Shown: positions 22,553-32,100 of the stretch, piece after piece
Position numbering within the stretch: position 1 is the stretch's first letter
How the letters are laid out: each line of letters opens with the position of its first letter
The notes under the pieces: generated by a model
What the model was told of the DNA's origin: nothing
Seen by the model: the letters and a program-made list of their open reading frames with translations, nothing else
The model's database searches: none
NCBI GenBank assembly: GCA_033816765.1
Contig: CM066299.1
Coordinates: 1 to 64,000, forward strand
Direction of reading: 5' to 3'
Source: Nothopassalora personata
Taxonomy: Eukaryota; Ascomycota; Dothideomycetes; Mycosphaerellales; Mycosphaerellaceae
DNA: 64,000 nt
Position numbers and translations under genes: made by a program

Positions 22553-23110
22553 ATGCCTATCCACTAACGCCCTTCTAGCACTATCCGTCGCCGCCGTCTC
22601 TACGAGTTCGTTAAATCCGCGGGAGAAGTTATAGTTAAGAAATGCTTAACGTGTAAAAAGCATAGTCGCGTGTGTAAGGTACACATTCGTTCCGGGAAGT
22701 GTAGTAAGTGTCTTCGTCGCGGCTAAAGGTGCGATGTAAGAGTAACTTAGTCGGAGTTTAAGAGGTTAGTAGAGGAGAAGGCTCGTCTTCGTTAGAAAAT
22801 CTAGGAGTCTCGGTCCGCTTAGGAGGAGGCAATACGGGTTCATAAGAAGGCTCTCGAGGATCTAAAGATTACTCGCGCGCGCGAGGAGCGCTTACGTTAG
22901 TAGATGGATCTAGTGGATCGTCGTGCCGAGGAGGCGATTTCCGTTAAGGAAAGGGAGATCGAGGAGCAGGAGATAGAAGAGGCTTCTTTACTTCCTTCGG
23001 ATATCCCTTGTAAGGGTCTAGCTCTTAACTTGTTACTAGGTACATAGGGTGCTATTAAGGGTCTCGGTAACGAGTTCTAGGAGGTACCCGAACTACTCCC
23101 TACTAGTTGA
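22553..23110 (+). pseudogene. Antisense accessory frame of Gypsy A2: Zn(II)2Cys6-like cluster plus coiled coil
   Basis: The best-preserved of three copies. From ATG at 22553, 185 codons run opposite to A2 gag-pol and end at TGA (23108-23110). Residues 31-60 hold all six cysteines as C-X2-C-X6-C-X8-C-X2-C-X6-C with basic residues between them (first cluster Cys codon at 22643, last at 22730). This is exactly the fungal binuclear zinc-cluster spacing. Residues about 65-140 are rich in Arg, Lys, Glu and Leu with heptad-like periodicity, suggesting a dimerising coiled coil; the tail is acidic then hydrophobic. Internal stops are TAA/TAG only (for example codon 5), consistent with RIP of Gln/Trp codons. 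The retroposon's target duplication ends at the base before the ATG. A DNA-binding role is inferred from the spacing only. Confidence 0.75.
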
Positions 23111-23114
23111 CTTA

Positions 23115-26100
23115 TAGGTCTTTGTTTTTCTTATAATATTCTCGGATCTTTTATTAACAGTTTTGTAGCTTCTTTTCTAGTTCCCAGGTATTTTCTAATT
23201 CGTCGTATCCTTTCCATTTAATAAGGTATCGCTAACCTTTCTTATCTAGGATTCTTTTAACTTCAAATTCGTTTTCTGCTTCCGGTTCGAAATGGAAGCT
23301 CTCCTAGTAGGGTGTTTTGGCGTCTACGGGTTCTAACTTAGAGATATAGAAGACTAGGTGGATTCTTACGTCTAGTAGTAGTCGTAGGCGGTAGTTAACT
23401 AGTCCTATGACTTTGTCAATAAAAAATGGTCCGACCTTAACGTAATCTAGTTTCTTAGTCTATCTTCTTGTTCTTAAGTTTTTTGTAAGGAGATAGACCT
23501 TATCCCCCTCTTTTAGTAGAGGTGCCATTTTTCTCGTGTCCTACCGTTATTAAGACAGTTTGTGTTATATATCTTCGATCGCCTTACGTGTTTCTTTATA
23601 CACTTCCTTAAGAGTATCCGTCATTACGATTGCTCTTTCGGCTTGTAGGTAGGATCTAGGTGTTCTAAATAGGTTAGGATCTTTACTAAAGTTTGCATAA
23701 AATGGTGTCGTTAAAGTTGTCTCTAATTTATGGTTGTTTAGTGCAATCTACGCCATTGGCAGTAATGAGACCTAGTTGTCTTATGCATAATTGATGTAGT
23801 GTCGTAGGTATTGTTCTAGCGTTTAATTCATCCTTTCGGTTTGTCCGTCTATTTCCGGATAATATGCTATTAATAGCTTATGTTTAATTCCGATCGTTCC
23901 TATAAGCGTCTTGTAGTAGTTTAATGTAAATAGCTTATCTCTGTCCGTTATAAACGCTTAAGGGAATCCGTAGTATCGGATAAGTCTATCTAGTACGAGG
24001 TATCCGAGCTGCTCTACATTGTACGTTTCTAATGTAGGAATGAAGTGTGCGTATTTCGTAAGTCTATTAACTATAACTAGTATCATGTCGTATAGTTGTT
24101 TCGTAACTTAATCTCTTAACGGTAGGAGTTTCGTAATAAAGTCTATTGTAACTTCGTCCTATGGTTTCGTCGGTAGTGTCCTAAACTATAGGTGACCGTA
24201 TTTTGCATGTCTTGCAGCCTTGTTTCGTTAGTAGTGTACGCATTGTTTAATGTAGCGTAATACCTTAAGTCTCATTTATAGGAATGAGAAGCTACGCTAT
24301 ATTAGGTCCATTGTTTTTAAAGTTCTAGGGTGTCTATAAGTTAGTCCGTCGTAATGTTATCGTATACATTCTTCTTCTCGATCCTTAGGTACTTAGTATT
24401 TTCCTTGCGATATAGGGAATTGTTTGTCCCTATCGCCTAATATCCGTACCATGTTATTGAATTCTCTTATGTTAGTACTAAGACTTCCGTCGGGGTTCGT
24501 CTTTAATATCTTATGTTGCACTAGTTCTTTTTCTTCTATATAGTCGCTTCTTTAGCTTAGCGCGTCGGCGCGGCCATTCTCTCGTCCTAGAGTATATTTA
24601 ATTTCGAACTTATACTGTCCTAGCAGCTCCGACTAGCGGGCTTGCCTTCGGGTAAGTTCTTTCGTCGTCGTAAAGTACGTAAGATTCTTATAGTTAGAAA
24701 GAATCGTTAACTTCGGTAGGCCCTCGACATATACTCTCTAATGTTACATAGCAGCAACAATGGCTAGGAGCTCTTTGTTATAGATGTCGTAGTTCTGTTC
24801 CGCTATAGTCATTTTCCGGGAGTAATAGGCTACTAGGTGTCTCTACCTATCGTGTGTCTACGTTAGATACGCGCCTATTGCTATATTAGACGCATCGGTC
24901 TCGATGTAGACTTCCTTACTACTATCGAATAATCGAAGCGTAGGGGCTAAAGCGCATTATTCCTTAAGTTTCCTAAATGCTTTAGTCTATTCCTTTCCCT
25001 ATTTCTAAGTAACGTCCTTTCTCGTAAGTATCGTCATTAGTGCTACTATTTTCGCGTAGTCCTTAATGAATTTCCTGTTGTAGTTCGCTAGTCTAAGGAA
25101 TGATTGTACGTCCTTAACTGTTTTTAGTTCTAGCTACTCTCTAATTAACTATGTCTTCGTAGGGTCGATCGTTATCCCTATAGTGCTAATAATAAAGCCT
25201 AAGAATTTGACTTCTTTCTTATAGAACTCGCATTTCTCGGGTACCGTCTTAAATCCTAATTGCGTAAGTCGTTCGAAGACGTCCTAGACTTGTTTTATGT
25301 GTTCCTATAGGGATCCTTTTATGTAGACTAGTATGTCGTCTATATAGGCGATAACGCATACGTCGAGTAGGTCTCTAAGTGTTTCGTTTATAAGGTCCTA
25401 GCAGGATGCGGGTGCGTTAGTTAATCCTATTAGCATAACTAAGAATTCGTAGAGTCCGTATCTTGTTCTGAAAGCGGTTTTCCATTCTTCTCCTTCTACT
25501 ATCCGTATAGCGTAGAAGGCATCTCGTAGGTCAATCTTCGTGTACTAGTTCGATCCGGTTAATCTGTCTTATGCTTCTTCGATGTTAGGTAGCGGGTATC
25601 GGTTCTTAATCGTAATCTCGTTTAACTTCCTATAGTCTTATACGAGTCGTAACTTCCCGTTTACTTTTGGAACGAACATATATAGAGTTCCTACACTTAA
25701 GGTGGATCTTCTTATCTATCCTTTAGCTAGCTTCTCCTTTAGCTATTCTCGTAGGGTCTATAGCTCTTCCTTAGACATTTAATATAGGGGTCCCTATAGA
25801 GGCTCTTTCCCTAGCTAAATGTTAATCTTATGATCCTATAGGCGGTACTTAGGTAAGGCGGTTTTACCTCTTTCCTCTTTAAAGAGTCGCGACTACTTAC
25901 GATACTCCTTAGGAATACTCAACTCTAAGATGTTAGTATTCTTCGATGGTGCGTTACTTCTATTACTTCTAGTAACTTCGTAACCCGGCGGCCCTACGCT
26001 AGTATCTGTCCCGGTCGAAGGTGGTTCTTCTATCCTTCTATTCGGCGTAAGCTGTATCTCGTTTAGCTGTTTCCTTACCTTATCTACTAGTGAACGCTGC

Positions 26101-27060
26101 TACTACGTAGGCTAAATGTCGACAACGTAATCGCATTCCCTAAATGTAAGTACTCCTCTTCTCTAGTCGATTACTAGATTGTACTTTCTTAACTAAGGCA
26201 TACCTAATACTATGTTATAACTGGCTATATTAGTAACATCTAAGGTAATATTCTCGTAGTACTATTAGATAGCTAGTGGCAATAGTATCGTCTCCCATTC
26301 TACGCTAGGTAACGATAATCCGTTTACCACGATTAACTCGAAACCCCATTTCTTCTTTAGGGTAGCTAACCCGTTTCTTCTTATAAAAGACTCGGAGATA
26401 AAATTCCCCGCTACTCCTAAGTCAATTATAACACTAGTCTTATGTCCGTTAACGATTGCTTATGTATAGAAAACTGTGTTTAATGTCGATGCATAAGCCT
26501 AAGTATTGCATAACTCCCTCCGGTCGCTTATTCCTAGGGAGCTAATCCTTTTCCCGAATAGTATGTAGTTCGCTATACTTCGTGCCTAGAGGCTTTGGCT
26601 AGAACCTATAGCCCGTTGCCCTATGTCTACACTTGTAGTCTATTGCGTTCCTAGATCTTCTACGTTTCTAAGTAGAGTGCGCGTGCGTGTTACACTATGT
26701 TACGTAATTTATTCGATATAAATGTTCCTAACAGTGTAAGATATCCGGTTCCTATTATTCGGCTTCCTATCGGTAGTCGTTCTATAACGGTAGTTACTAG
26801 ATTCTCGGTTGTTTCTATAAGTGGGTATCCCTAGGCTATACCTCGTAGGGTATCGAGTGTCTTATTAAACTTAATGGAATGTAGCTTCCTTCGTCCACCT
26901 ATCTTAGGTAGGAATTCCTCGTGCCTTCTTTATAGGTAGATGATTATGTCGTACAGTTTCTTAGGTGCATCTACCGTAAAGGTAAGTTATTCGTTGTCGT
27001 CGTTAGTGTCGCTCTCTTCTCCTTCGGAGGAATCTTCTTCGCTTAATTCTTCCGGATCCT
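23115..27060 (-). pseudogene. Gypsy A2 pol (protease, RT, RNase H, integrase, chromodomain)
   Basis: Same domain order as A1, read on the minus strand. The chromodomain is at about 23130-23250 (KWKGYDELENTWE-type), the integrase core at about 23640-24170, RNase H at about 24640-24910, RT at about 25130-25680 with TAT ATA GAC GAC (YIDD) at 25335-25346, and protease at about 26170-26450. Fewer stop codons than A1 or B, and several stretches of 40-60 codons are open. Still no complete open frame. Confidence 0.9.
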
Positions 27061-27069
27061 GTTCTTCCT

Positions 27070-28550
27070 CGATAGCATCTAGCCCGGTAGTTTCTTAACT
27101 TTCTTCCTATAGTTCTAGTAACCATAATCCGTTCCATCCTAGGTCCTGATTTTCTTTATCGCTTCTATCTTCGTTAAAGTAGGATTTATCGATGTCTACT
27201 TCTCTAAGCGTAGCGTTTTGCCTATGCGTCGCTCCTAGGGTTCCTCGTAGTTGCTAAGGCTAATACCCTACGCCTAATTTCGCGGCGTAGTAGATTTAAC
27301 ACGAGTCTTAGTAACAGAATCGCTAATAAAGGCTTCTATAACCATTTCGAGACTCGGATTCGGTCTCGTAGTCGACTCTTCGTGTTATTATGTTGAACTA
27401 TCGTAGTTAGTTCTTCGCATTAAATAGAATGACCACCATTTGCTGCCTATAGTATCCTCCTCGTCCTTCTAAGGGGTCTAGGAGAGGCGTCGTGCTTCTA
27501 TTGTTAGCTCTCTCCTCTACTCTCCGAGTATAGTCGGTATCTCCTCGAGATCTAACGCTGCTCTTAGATTTACTAGTTCGGGGTTGCATTATATTAAATT
27601 GCTCGCGGTGCACTATATTTTTACCGTAGCAATCTCGCGCTATGTAGCCTTCCGTACTATAGGCATAATATGTAAGTTTTCCTTTTCCTTTAAAGGGCTT
27701 TCCGTAGCCCCTACTCTTATCGATCTTCCGTCCTCGTTAGGTAACGTCTAGTTCCATTAGCTATAGTCTATAGTAGGGCTAGCTTTGTCGTAAGAATTCT
27801 CCCTTCGTAACGTATCCTCCTAAGGGTCTACGGTCCGGAGCGTATCCTACTATTCCTCCTACTTTAGAGTCGTATCTCTTCTCCTAGTGTCGTTCCTAGA
27901 GCTAGTTATCGATATTGATCGACGCCTTCATTAGCTCTTCGAGGTTAGTAATCCGTCCCCCGTGTCTTGTTAACTCGTCCTTAACGGAGTCTTTAAGTCT
28001 ACGTCGGAACATAGTTATTAACGCCGTCTAGTCCCATCCGGTAATTTGTCCGTATTCTTCGAATTTGGCTGCATACTCTAAAGTAGACGTCTTCTACTTT
28101 AGGTGTTAAATAATTCGTATAGCCTATTAGACTTCGTTCGAGGTTCTAAAGATTGATTTCATCTTATCTTTAAAGAGAGTGTAGCTCCTAAACATTCCAG
28201 TAGGGTCCAATCGTCCTATACCTTTAAGGTATTCCTTAAGGTAAGGTTTGATCTAGTTCTGCGCACTTCCGCGAAGGTACGTAATAGCGAAGATAGTTCT
28301 TTTATCGGCATCGACTAGGTTAAACATAAGATATATATCTATCTAATTAATCTAGTCGTCGAACTTAGCCCTGTCTCTATAGAAAAGGTCTAGCTTAGTA
28401 GCCTTAACGTCGTTCCTCCTTAGAGTAGGCTCGTTATCGTTATTAGACTTATCGTCCTTCGTAGTAGTCTATTGTAGTAGCGCACGGCGGATGCTTCCTA
28501 CTTCGCTAGGAGCGGGTGTTCCCCTACTAGCTGCTTAAGTAGCGCTCATC
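27070..28550 (-). pseudogene. Gypsy A2 gag
   Basis: Minus-strand reading matches A1 gag: the Retrotrans_gag segment lies at about 27950-28400. An open 68-codon stretch at 27407-27613 (Met-His-Arg-Glu-Gln-Phe-Asn start, Arg/Ser-rich) covers the region after the knuckle. The knuckle at about 27640-27670 is damaged (tyrosine codons where cysteines are expected). Stops are sparser than in A1. Confidence 0.8.
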
Positions 28551-28566
28551 CTAAGGGCGTTTAAAG

Positions 28567-28953
28567 TGTTATTATCTCGTTCTAGGGCTAGTCTTAAAAG
28601 AGAGATAAGTCAAGTCACGTAGCGGTATTATTCTTTAGAGAGGCTGAAGCAAGCTAAGCGAAGATGAATGATAGGAATAAGAGTTGTATTCCAATTAGTA
28701 AGATAGTAACATAAGTTGAACGCATTAGAACCATAAGGGTTTCTAGCGTTCCTAAATATAAAGGAGATTTGCGGCGTAGAGCCTATAGCTTAGTATAATT
28801 ACCTTAATTAGTCCTACTGAGCATACTAATTACACTAATTAGTCCGTAAAGTGATTAGTATCACGTGCGTCTAGATAATTAGTATCACGTGTTTCTAAGT
28901 GATTAGTGTTTCGTGTATCTAGTCGGGGCTGCCGTTTAGACCGAACCGTAACA
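28567..28953 (-). repeat. Gypsy A2 5' LTR
   Basis: Partner of 21297-21683. It carries the same three U3 repeats (about 28849-28923) and the A1-like body, and is followed by the target duplication CCGTA. Confidence 0.92.
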
Positions 28954-28958
28954 CCGTA

Positions 28959-29186
28959 TTAGGGTTAAGTAGACCTCTAGGGTCTTACCTAGACCGGCGT
29001 CGTCGCCTAGGATATACGCGCGTATAGGACTACGGAGTATTATAGTAGCCTAGCTAGCGGCGGTAGCCTACTAGGGCTTTAATCTTAGGCTACCGGCGCG
29101 GATAGCGAAGGGAAGCTCGCTAATCGGGTCGTTCGTACCGTCCGGCTACTATTCGATCTCTAGGTCGAGAAACTACACGGCCTAGT
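28959..29186 (-). pseudogene. SNF2-family helicase-like gene, N-lobe start (Walker A block)
   Basis: Minus-strand reading of 28981-29010 gives LGDDAGLGKT, the SNF2 motif I (usually DEMGLGKT), preceded by a segment reading LKPxQATAAS that fits the motif-Q region. The block stops at the Gypsy D LTR (29187), so everything upstream of motif I is missing here. In protein order this block precedes 20079-21296 and 9580-12224. RIP stops are present, which implies the gene belonged to a duplicated family, as often for subtelomeric helicase genes. Confidence 0.75.
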
Positions 29187-29348
29187 TATTACGGGTAAAC
29201 GAGGTATATACTAAAGTTCTATAAAGTTTATAATAAGTTCGATATAGAAGAAAGGGGAAGTTACATGCTATCCGAAGAAAAGGTGTCGGAAAGCAATCCG
29301 AACGTATAGGCGTAGCCTATGCTAAGAAACAGGGGCCCGCCCCTTATA
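29187..29348 (-). repeat. Gypsy D 3' LTR
   Basis: 162-bp LTR, direct repeat of 36428-36589 with mostly C/T and G/A differences. The purine tract of the element follows it directly on the inner side. Confidence 0.9.
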
Positions 29349-29826
29349 CTACCCCCCCCCCTTCCTCCTCCGCCGCCCCTAGTTATAGCTCCGCCCTAGA
29401 GCCTATTATCCTAGGTGTTCTCGTTAGGCTCGTAATAGGAAGTGCCCGAGCTTCTCTTCCTTATTATCTAGCCCCGCCGACGCCGAGATAAAGTATTGTT
29501 ACCTAGGTAAGTATAAGGTTTACTATTGTCTATTAAGTGACAATAGCTATTGTTATATGTAAATAATAGGAGCCTAGAACATATCTTTAGGTTCTCGTTC
29601 TCTTCTTTCTTTTCTTTCTTTTCCTTATTACCTACCGCACGCGTAAGTCGCCCCTCCCCCTCCCCCTAGCTAAGCGTCTCTAGCCTTAGGGGCATATTCG
29701 CGCATCTTATACCTATCGCTTAGGGAGACGACATTTTCCCTACGGGTTCCGATAGATACTAATAGTATACCGTAAATAGAAACTACTACTACTATATCTC
29801 CTATTAATACTATTAAGTGAGTCCGA
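29349..29826. other. Gypsy D 3' untranslated interior
   Basis: Between the polypurine tract and the antisense frame. It contains a C-run, pyrimidine-rich runs (ttctttcttttc near 29605) and AT-rich sequence. No coding motif recognised. Confidence 0.5.
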
Positions 29827-30582
29827 ATGAATTCCTACGGAGACCGAAACATTCTAACCGGAGCCTAGTATAAAATGTCCTAACGCCGCATCTACTATAT
29901 CCCCTACGCCTCTACTAGCGTAGACTACGTCTCCTAGCATATAAGTACCGGTCCTCGTCCTATTCTTATCGGGGTCCGCTAATTATCGTTAGGGCGTAAC
30001 CGCGCGCGCCTACTAGGCCTATAATACTAATCGTAAGCATTACAAGGACATGTATATACCGCGCGGACCGCGAAGGAAAATTATCGCTAACCGCGCGTTT
30101 TAGGCCGGAGCTCGCCTACGCCGCCTATACTAAGTAGACCCGCGCTACTAACTAGAACCGCGCGTAAGTATCCTCCCTAGCGTCCTCCGCCACTTTTCTA
30201 CCGGCTAACGGTCTTTTAGCGACGACGCTCGTACTAAGCTCCGCGCTATCCTTAAAGCCTAGAAGGCCTTAAAGCCTCTCTAGCGTGCTAGTATGCTCTC
30301 CCGGTAAGTTTCTACGGCCTCTGCCTCTTTATACGCGCTTTAGGTAGACGTATGTACTACGGGCCCCGTTATAAAACTATCGCTAACCGACCTCTTAGTC
30401 CCGGGGGCGCCCTACGCGACCTCTAGCTAGGCTAGCGCCGCGTGCGTTAGGCCTTAGCCTCTACTAACTAGCCGTCGGGCACCCTCGTCTTTCGCGCGGG
30501 CCGCGACCGGGCTATTATAGTATATAGTTATCTCGAAAGGGATCGGGCTCCGCTGCTTTTACGGCGGACGCCGCTAAAATAA
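29827..30582 (+). pseudogene. Possible antisense frame in the 3' interior of Gypsy D
   Basis: From ATG at 29827 a plus-strand frame of 251 codons ends at TAA (30580-30582). It contains about 17 internal stops, all TAA or TAG. It lies opposite to gag-pol and between the chromodomain and the polypurine tract, the same position as the zinc-cluster frames of Gypsy A/B. Composition is Arg/Pro/Leu/Tyr-rich; no domain is recognised and no cysteine cluster is present. With RIP, TGA stops are depleted anyway, so the pattern of stops is weak evidence. Could be a chance frame. Confidence 0.3.
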
Positions 30583-31600
30583 AACGCTCTTAAACTTACC
30601 TATGCCTTCTTACTTCTCTCTATCTCCTAAAAAGACTCCCTAACCTAAAGGAACGCCTACCTTTTCCTAAACGCCTATGTCTACGCTAAATCCCTAGTAA
30701 TCCTTACCTTTTCGCCTTTTCCCCCTTCTATTCGTATCCTATGCCCCCTTCGGTCCGTTATGCGTTATTAGGTTACTATATCTCCTCTCGAAGTTATCCG
30801 CGGCTACTATGTCCGCGAGGTACCCTAATAGTTCCTATGTAGGGTTATAGTATCCGGTCTATTTTACTAGGACTTTGCGCACTCGGCCTCTACCTCTAAC
30901 CGTAGTTCTAGCGTAGAGGATCTCTTCTACCTACTACTCTTCGTAAGACTTAATTATAATAGGGTCCGGCTGTTTGTTATTAATCTCCTATCTAGGCAAG
31001 GGGTCTTAGCTTATAGGTCGTAGTAAGTTAGGATAGAAGACCGGGTAGATCCTATCGGGAATCCTGGATAAGCGTATAGACAACGGTAAGATTACTTCTA
31101 CTACCGTATACTTCGCGTATCTATAGTCGAGGCTCTTCTTTAGTCGTATAGTGACATAGTTGCGTAGATCTAGCTAAACTTTATCGCCTATACGATAGAT
31201 TAGTACGGGCTTCCTACCCCGGTTAGCGTAGTCCTCCTATTTTTAGGCGGCTTCCGCTATGCTCGCCTAACACAGGTCCGTAATCTTTTACATCCTTTCT
31301 ACGAATAGCGTTACCCGTTACGCAGCGTCTAACTAAGAGGTCTCTAGATCCGGTTATAACTAAACGGGTAATAGTACCTCGTATCCGTATACCGCGAAGA
31401 AGGGGCTTATTTCTAGCCTAGCGTAATACCGCGCGTTTAGAGCAAGTTGCGCCGTAGGGAGCTAGCGTTTCTAGTCGGACTGCTTATAGTTAATATAGTT
31501 ACGAAGGTAAGCCTAGACTTCCTAGTTTAATCGTTCCGGGCCTCCGTCGGTTTATAGGTAGTAGGCGAAGCTAAGCCTCTATTTTACACCGGTTAAACGA

Positions 31601-31668
31601 TAGAAGGTCCTCTAGAAGGTACTCGTCTAGTTGTTAGAAGGTCCTCTAGAAGGTACTCGTCTAGTTGT
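31601..31668. repeat. 34-bp tandem duplication abutting the solo LTR
   Basis: TAGAAGGTCCTCTAGAAGGT... is repeated exactly with a period of 34 bp (31601-31634 and 31635-31668). The second copy runs across the left target duplication CTAGT into the first three bases of the LTR. Confidence 0.9.
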
Positions 31669-32100
31669 TACGGTTCGGATGAAGGACGGTGCAGGACGTG
31701 GCATGGGGAGGAAGAATCAGAAGACACGAACCAATCGCTAGGAAGAGAAAGGGACCCCACGTCCGGGTCACGTGCACGACCGCGCGCTTAGTGCATGGTC
31801 GAACACGACCGCAGAAGTAGCGTATGGACCTACACGACCACACGACCAGACGACCGGTCGAGTGGACAGACGGACATCTAACACCGGATGGCATACGAAC
31901 CTCCTTTGTATTTAGGAACGCTAGAAACCCTTATGGTTCTGATGCGTTCAACTCATGTTACTATCTCACTGATTGGAATACAACTCTTATTCCTATCATT
32001 TATCTTCGCTCAGCTTGCTTCAGCCTCTCCAAAGAATAATACCGCCACGTGACTTGACTTATCTCTCTTTTGAGACTAGCCCTGGAACGAGACAATAACA
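31666..32100 (+). mobile_element. Undamaged solo LTR, Gypsy A-related, 435 bp
   Basis: Starts TGTTACGGTTCGGATG, ends GAGACAATAACA, and is flanked by a perfect 5-bp target duplication CTAGT (31661-31665 and 32101-32105). Its right half (from about 31905) matches the A1/A2 LTR body but with the unmutated CpA/TpG versions. Its left half (U3) is unrelated to both and has repeated CACGACC motifs plus TCACGTG. No internal region remains, so it is a product of LTR-LTR recombination. Short frames at 31661-31894 (minus) and 31824-32039 (plus) are not genes. Confidence 0.92.

Larger units (their letters stand above)
21297..28953 (-). mobile_element. Gypsy (chromovirus-type) element A2, complete, lightly RIPped, carrying a retroposon
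   Basis: LTRs of 387 bp at 21297-21683 and 28567-28953, flanked by a perfect target duplication CCGTA (21292-21296 and 28954-28958). The minus-strand polypurine tract GGCTAGAAGGGGGATAG abuts the left (3') LTR. The coding region is collinear with A1 and retains many more TG/CA dinucleotides, so it is younger or escaped most RIP. A retroposon sits at 21775-22539. It is inserted in the SNF2-like gene between motif I and motif II. Confidence 0.95.

Noticed and set aside
31661..32039. Two frames of 71-77 codons.
   Set aside because: Both lie inside the solo LTR 31666-32100.
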